Shown here: positions 62,594 to 64,000 of the stretch, piece by piece
Position numbering within the stretch: the stretch's first letter is position 1
Layout of the letters: every line of letters starts with the position of its first letter
Origin: Microbacterium sp. lyk4-40-TSB-66
GTDB taxonomy: Bacteria; Actinomycetota; Actinomycetes; Actinomycetales; Microbacteriaceae
Assembly (NCBI RefSeq): GCF_030209475.1
Contig: NZ_JARVRW010000004.1
Location: 1-64,000, forward strand
DNA length: 64,000 nt
Reading direction: 5' to 3'
Position numbers and translations under genes: made by a program
The notes under the pieces: generated by a model
Told to the model about the DNA's origin: nothing
Database searches by the model: none
Seen by the model: only the letters and a program-made list of their open reading frames with translations

Positions 62594-63720
62594 CCGCGCG
62601 ATCCTATGGCCGAAACAGCGTCGGCGACCGCATCGGCGACCGGGTCGAGGGATGCCGTGAGGGCGTGCGGCAGGGTGAAACGCACGGCGGTGCGCGCGTC
62701 GTCGTGAGCGACGCCGAGTGCCGTCAGCACGTGCGAGGCCTCGTCGCTGCCCGCGGCGCACGCGGATCCGCTGGAGGAGACGATCCCGCGGCGCTCGAGC
62801 TCGAGCAGCACCGTCTCGCCGTTGGTGCCCGGGAAGACGAAGCTCGCCGTGGCCGGCAGCCGCCGGGTCCGGTGCCCGGTCAGCCGGGCACCGGGGACGA
62901 GGGCGAGCACCCGGGCGATGAAGGCGTCGCGAAGGGCCGAGAGCCGCGCGGCCTCCTCGAGACGCTCCGCCTCCGCGAGTTCGAGCGCGCGGGCGATGGC
63001 CACCGCCCCGGCCACGTCGGGAGTCCCCGAGCGGCGCCCGCGCTCCTGTCCGCCCCCGTGCAGCAGCGGCTCGAACGGCAGCCGGCCCCGGACGGCCAGG
63101 ATGCCGGTGCCCTTGGGTGCGCCGATCTTGTGGCCGGCCACGGTCACGGCATCCGCTCCGAGATCAGACAGCGGCAGCCACCCGGCCGCCTGGACGGCGT
63201 CGAGGTGCAACGGCACCCCGCGGGCGTGAGCTGTCGCCGCGAGGGCGGCGGCATCCTGAATCGTGCCGACCTCGTTGTTGGCGTAACCGATGCTCACCAA
63301 CGCCGTGTCGTCGCGGAGCGCGTCGGTGAGCACCTCGGTCGTGAGGGTGCCCGTCGCGTCGACCGGCGCGTGGGTGACCTCGACGCCGTGCAGGCGCGCG
63401 AGGTAGTCGGCCGAGGCGAGCACCGATTCGTGCTCGATCGCGGTCGTGACGAGGTGCCGGCGCCCGGATCCGAGGACGAGGCCTTTGATCGCGGCGTTGT
63501 TCGACTCGGTGCCGCCGGAGGTGAACACCACATCGCCGGCGCGCATGCCGAGGACGGCGGCGACCCGGCGACGGGCATCGTCGAGGGCGGATGCCGCGGC
63601 CTCACCCACCTCGTGATGGCTCGACGGGTTGCCGAAGAACCGCGTGAGGTAGGGGGCCATGGCCTCGAGCACCTCGGGGCGGACGGGCGTGGTCGCGGCG
63701 TTGTCGAGGTAGAGCGTCAC
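62590..63720 (-). CDS. nifS: Cysteine desulfurase, NifS-like
   Basis: A 376-aa PLP enzyme that takes sulfur from cysteine. It has [33 protein letters not shown], the His in [20 protein letters not shown], the PLP lysine in [13 protein letters not shown] (about residue 200), and catalytic Cys in [18 protein letters not shown]. Start GTG overlaps the nadC stop (GTGA). In bacteria such as B. subtilis a nifS-type gene beside nad genes serves Fe-S assembly in quinolinate synthase NadA, and the same is inferred here. Confidence 0.93.
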   Translation of the reverse strand: MTLYLDNAATTPVRPEVLEAMAPYLTRFFGNPSSHHEVGEAAASALDDARRRVAAVLGMRAGDVVFTSGGTESNNAAIKGLVLGSGRRHLVTTAIEHESVLASADYLARLHGVEVTHAPVDATGTLTTEVLTDALRDDTALVSIGYANNEVGTIQDAAALAATAHARGVPLHLDAVQAAGWLPLSDLGADAVTVAGHKIGAPKGTGILAVRGRLPFEPLLHGGGQERGRRSGTPDVAGAVAIARALELAEAERLEEAARLSALRDAFIARVLALVPGARLTGHRTRRLPATASFVFPGTNGETVLLELERRGIVSSSGSACAAGSDEASHVLTALGVAHDDARTAVRFTLPHALTASLDPVADAVADAVSAIGSRG

Positions 63721-64000
63721 GCCGTCTCGATGCGGATGTCGAGGCCCAGATCCAGCGACGGAGCCGAGTGGGTGAGGGCCCCGACCGAGATGACGTCTAC
63801 TCCCGTCTCGGCGATCGCGCGCACGGTGTCGAGCGTCACCCCGCCCGAGGCCTCGATCTGCGCGGCGCCGGCGATGCGGGCGACCCCCACCCGCAGGTCG
63901 TCGAGCGAGAAATTGTCGAGCATGATGGTGCCGACTCCCGCGGCGAGCACCGCGTCGATCTGATCGAGTCGGTCCACCTCGACCTCCACGTGCGTGGTGT
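63717..64000 (-). CDS. nadC: Quinolinate phosphoribosyltransferase, C-terminal part
   Basis: The window edge cuts this gene; only the last 94 codons are visible. They contain [67 protein letters not shown], the conserved end of NadC. The enzyme makes nicotinate mononucleotide from quinolinate and PRPP. The remaining nad genes are expected further right. Confidence 0.93.
   Translation of the reverse strand, partial: TTHVEVEVDRLDQIDAVLAAGVGTIMLDNFSLDDLRVGVARIAGAAQIEASGGVTLDTVRAIAETGVDVISVGALTHSAPSLDLGLDIRIETA

Overview
The window is chromosomal DNA from a high-GC actinobacterium, most likely a Microbacteriaceae member close to Microbacterium. Reasons: strong GC bias at third codon positions, frequent GTG starts, many start codons placed 6-8 nt behind a TANNNT box (leaderless type), lineage-restricted families (DUF501, DUF4307, DUF4245, a DUF6264-type protein), and short intergenic palindromes built on CTTCGACAGGCTCAG. 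The assignment rests on recalled family knowledge; no search was run. I see no transposase, phage, plasmid or CRISPR machinery. The sequence reads as stable core genome with some lineage-specific surface and regulatory genes.

Layout. 1-11.1 kb: hexapeptide-repeat protein, PEP carboxylase (ppc), MazG, histidyl-tRNA synthetase, a divergent XRE regulator/MFS exporter pair, an SGNH hydrolase, a CtaG-like membrane protein with a probable start-proximal frameshift, and an O-methyltransferase. 11.4-16.8 kb: enolase, then the chain FtsB-like, DUF501, subtilisin-like protease and type II NADH dehydrogenase, the last three coupled by 4-nt overlaps. 17-26.6 kb: a UAA-anticodon tRNA, LemA, YcaQ-like glycosylase, AI-2E-type membrane protein, threonine deaminase, greA, DUF4307, hemolysin III, short-chain prenyl synthase, PhoH. 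26.9-44.2 kb: OmpR-type two-component system, fumarase, carbonic anhydrase, DUF4245, xseB, xseA, ispH, an ECF sigma/anti-sigma pair, MOSC protein, class II aldolase and divergent GlpX, RmuC, a DEDDh exonuclease, a methyltransferase and YchF. Much of this follows the order recalled from M. tuberculosis (mazG/eno/Rv1024/Rv1025, then greA to ychF), with mca missing.

44.6-52.3 kb is the most accessory-looking part and concerns the cell envelope: an unrecognised secreted protein, a secreted Asp/Gly/His-rich protein in an operon with a NarL-type kinase and regulator, a CHRD-domain membrane protein with a class F sortase, a divergent ECF sigma/anti-sigma pair, and a penicillin-binding-type carboxypeptidase with a degenerate motif. 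52.4-64 kb: CsbD, aldose epimerase, a zinc-ribbon protein, flotillin, an Fpg/Nei-type glycosylase, a PfpI protein, a small Cys-rich protein whose 3' end is duplicated in tandem, an MFS exporter, an ABC exporter, a glycosyltransferase, a NifS-type cysteine desulfurase and the end of nadC.

Functional themes: central carbon metabolism (ppc, eno, fumC, fba, glpX, aldose epimerase), isoprenoids (ispH, short-chain Z-prenyl synthase), NAD synthesis (nifS-nadC), DNA repair (xseAB, rmuC, YcaQ, Fpg/Nei), and envelope sensing (two two-component systems and two ECF systems whose anti-sigma factors look alike outside the membrane). The non-coding DNA is informative: strong terminators, several repeat families, and regulatory palindromes between divergent genes.
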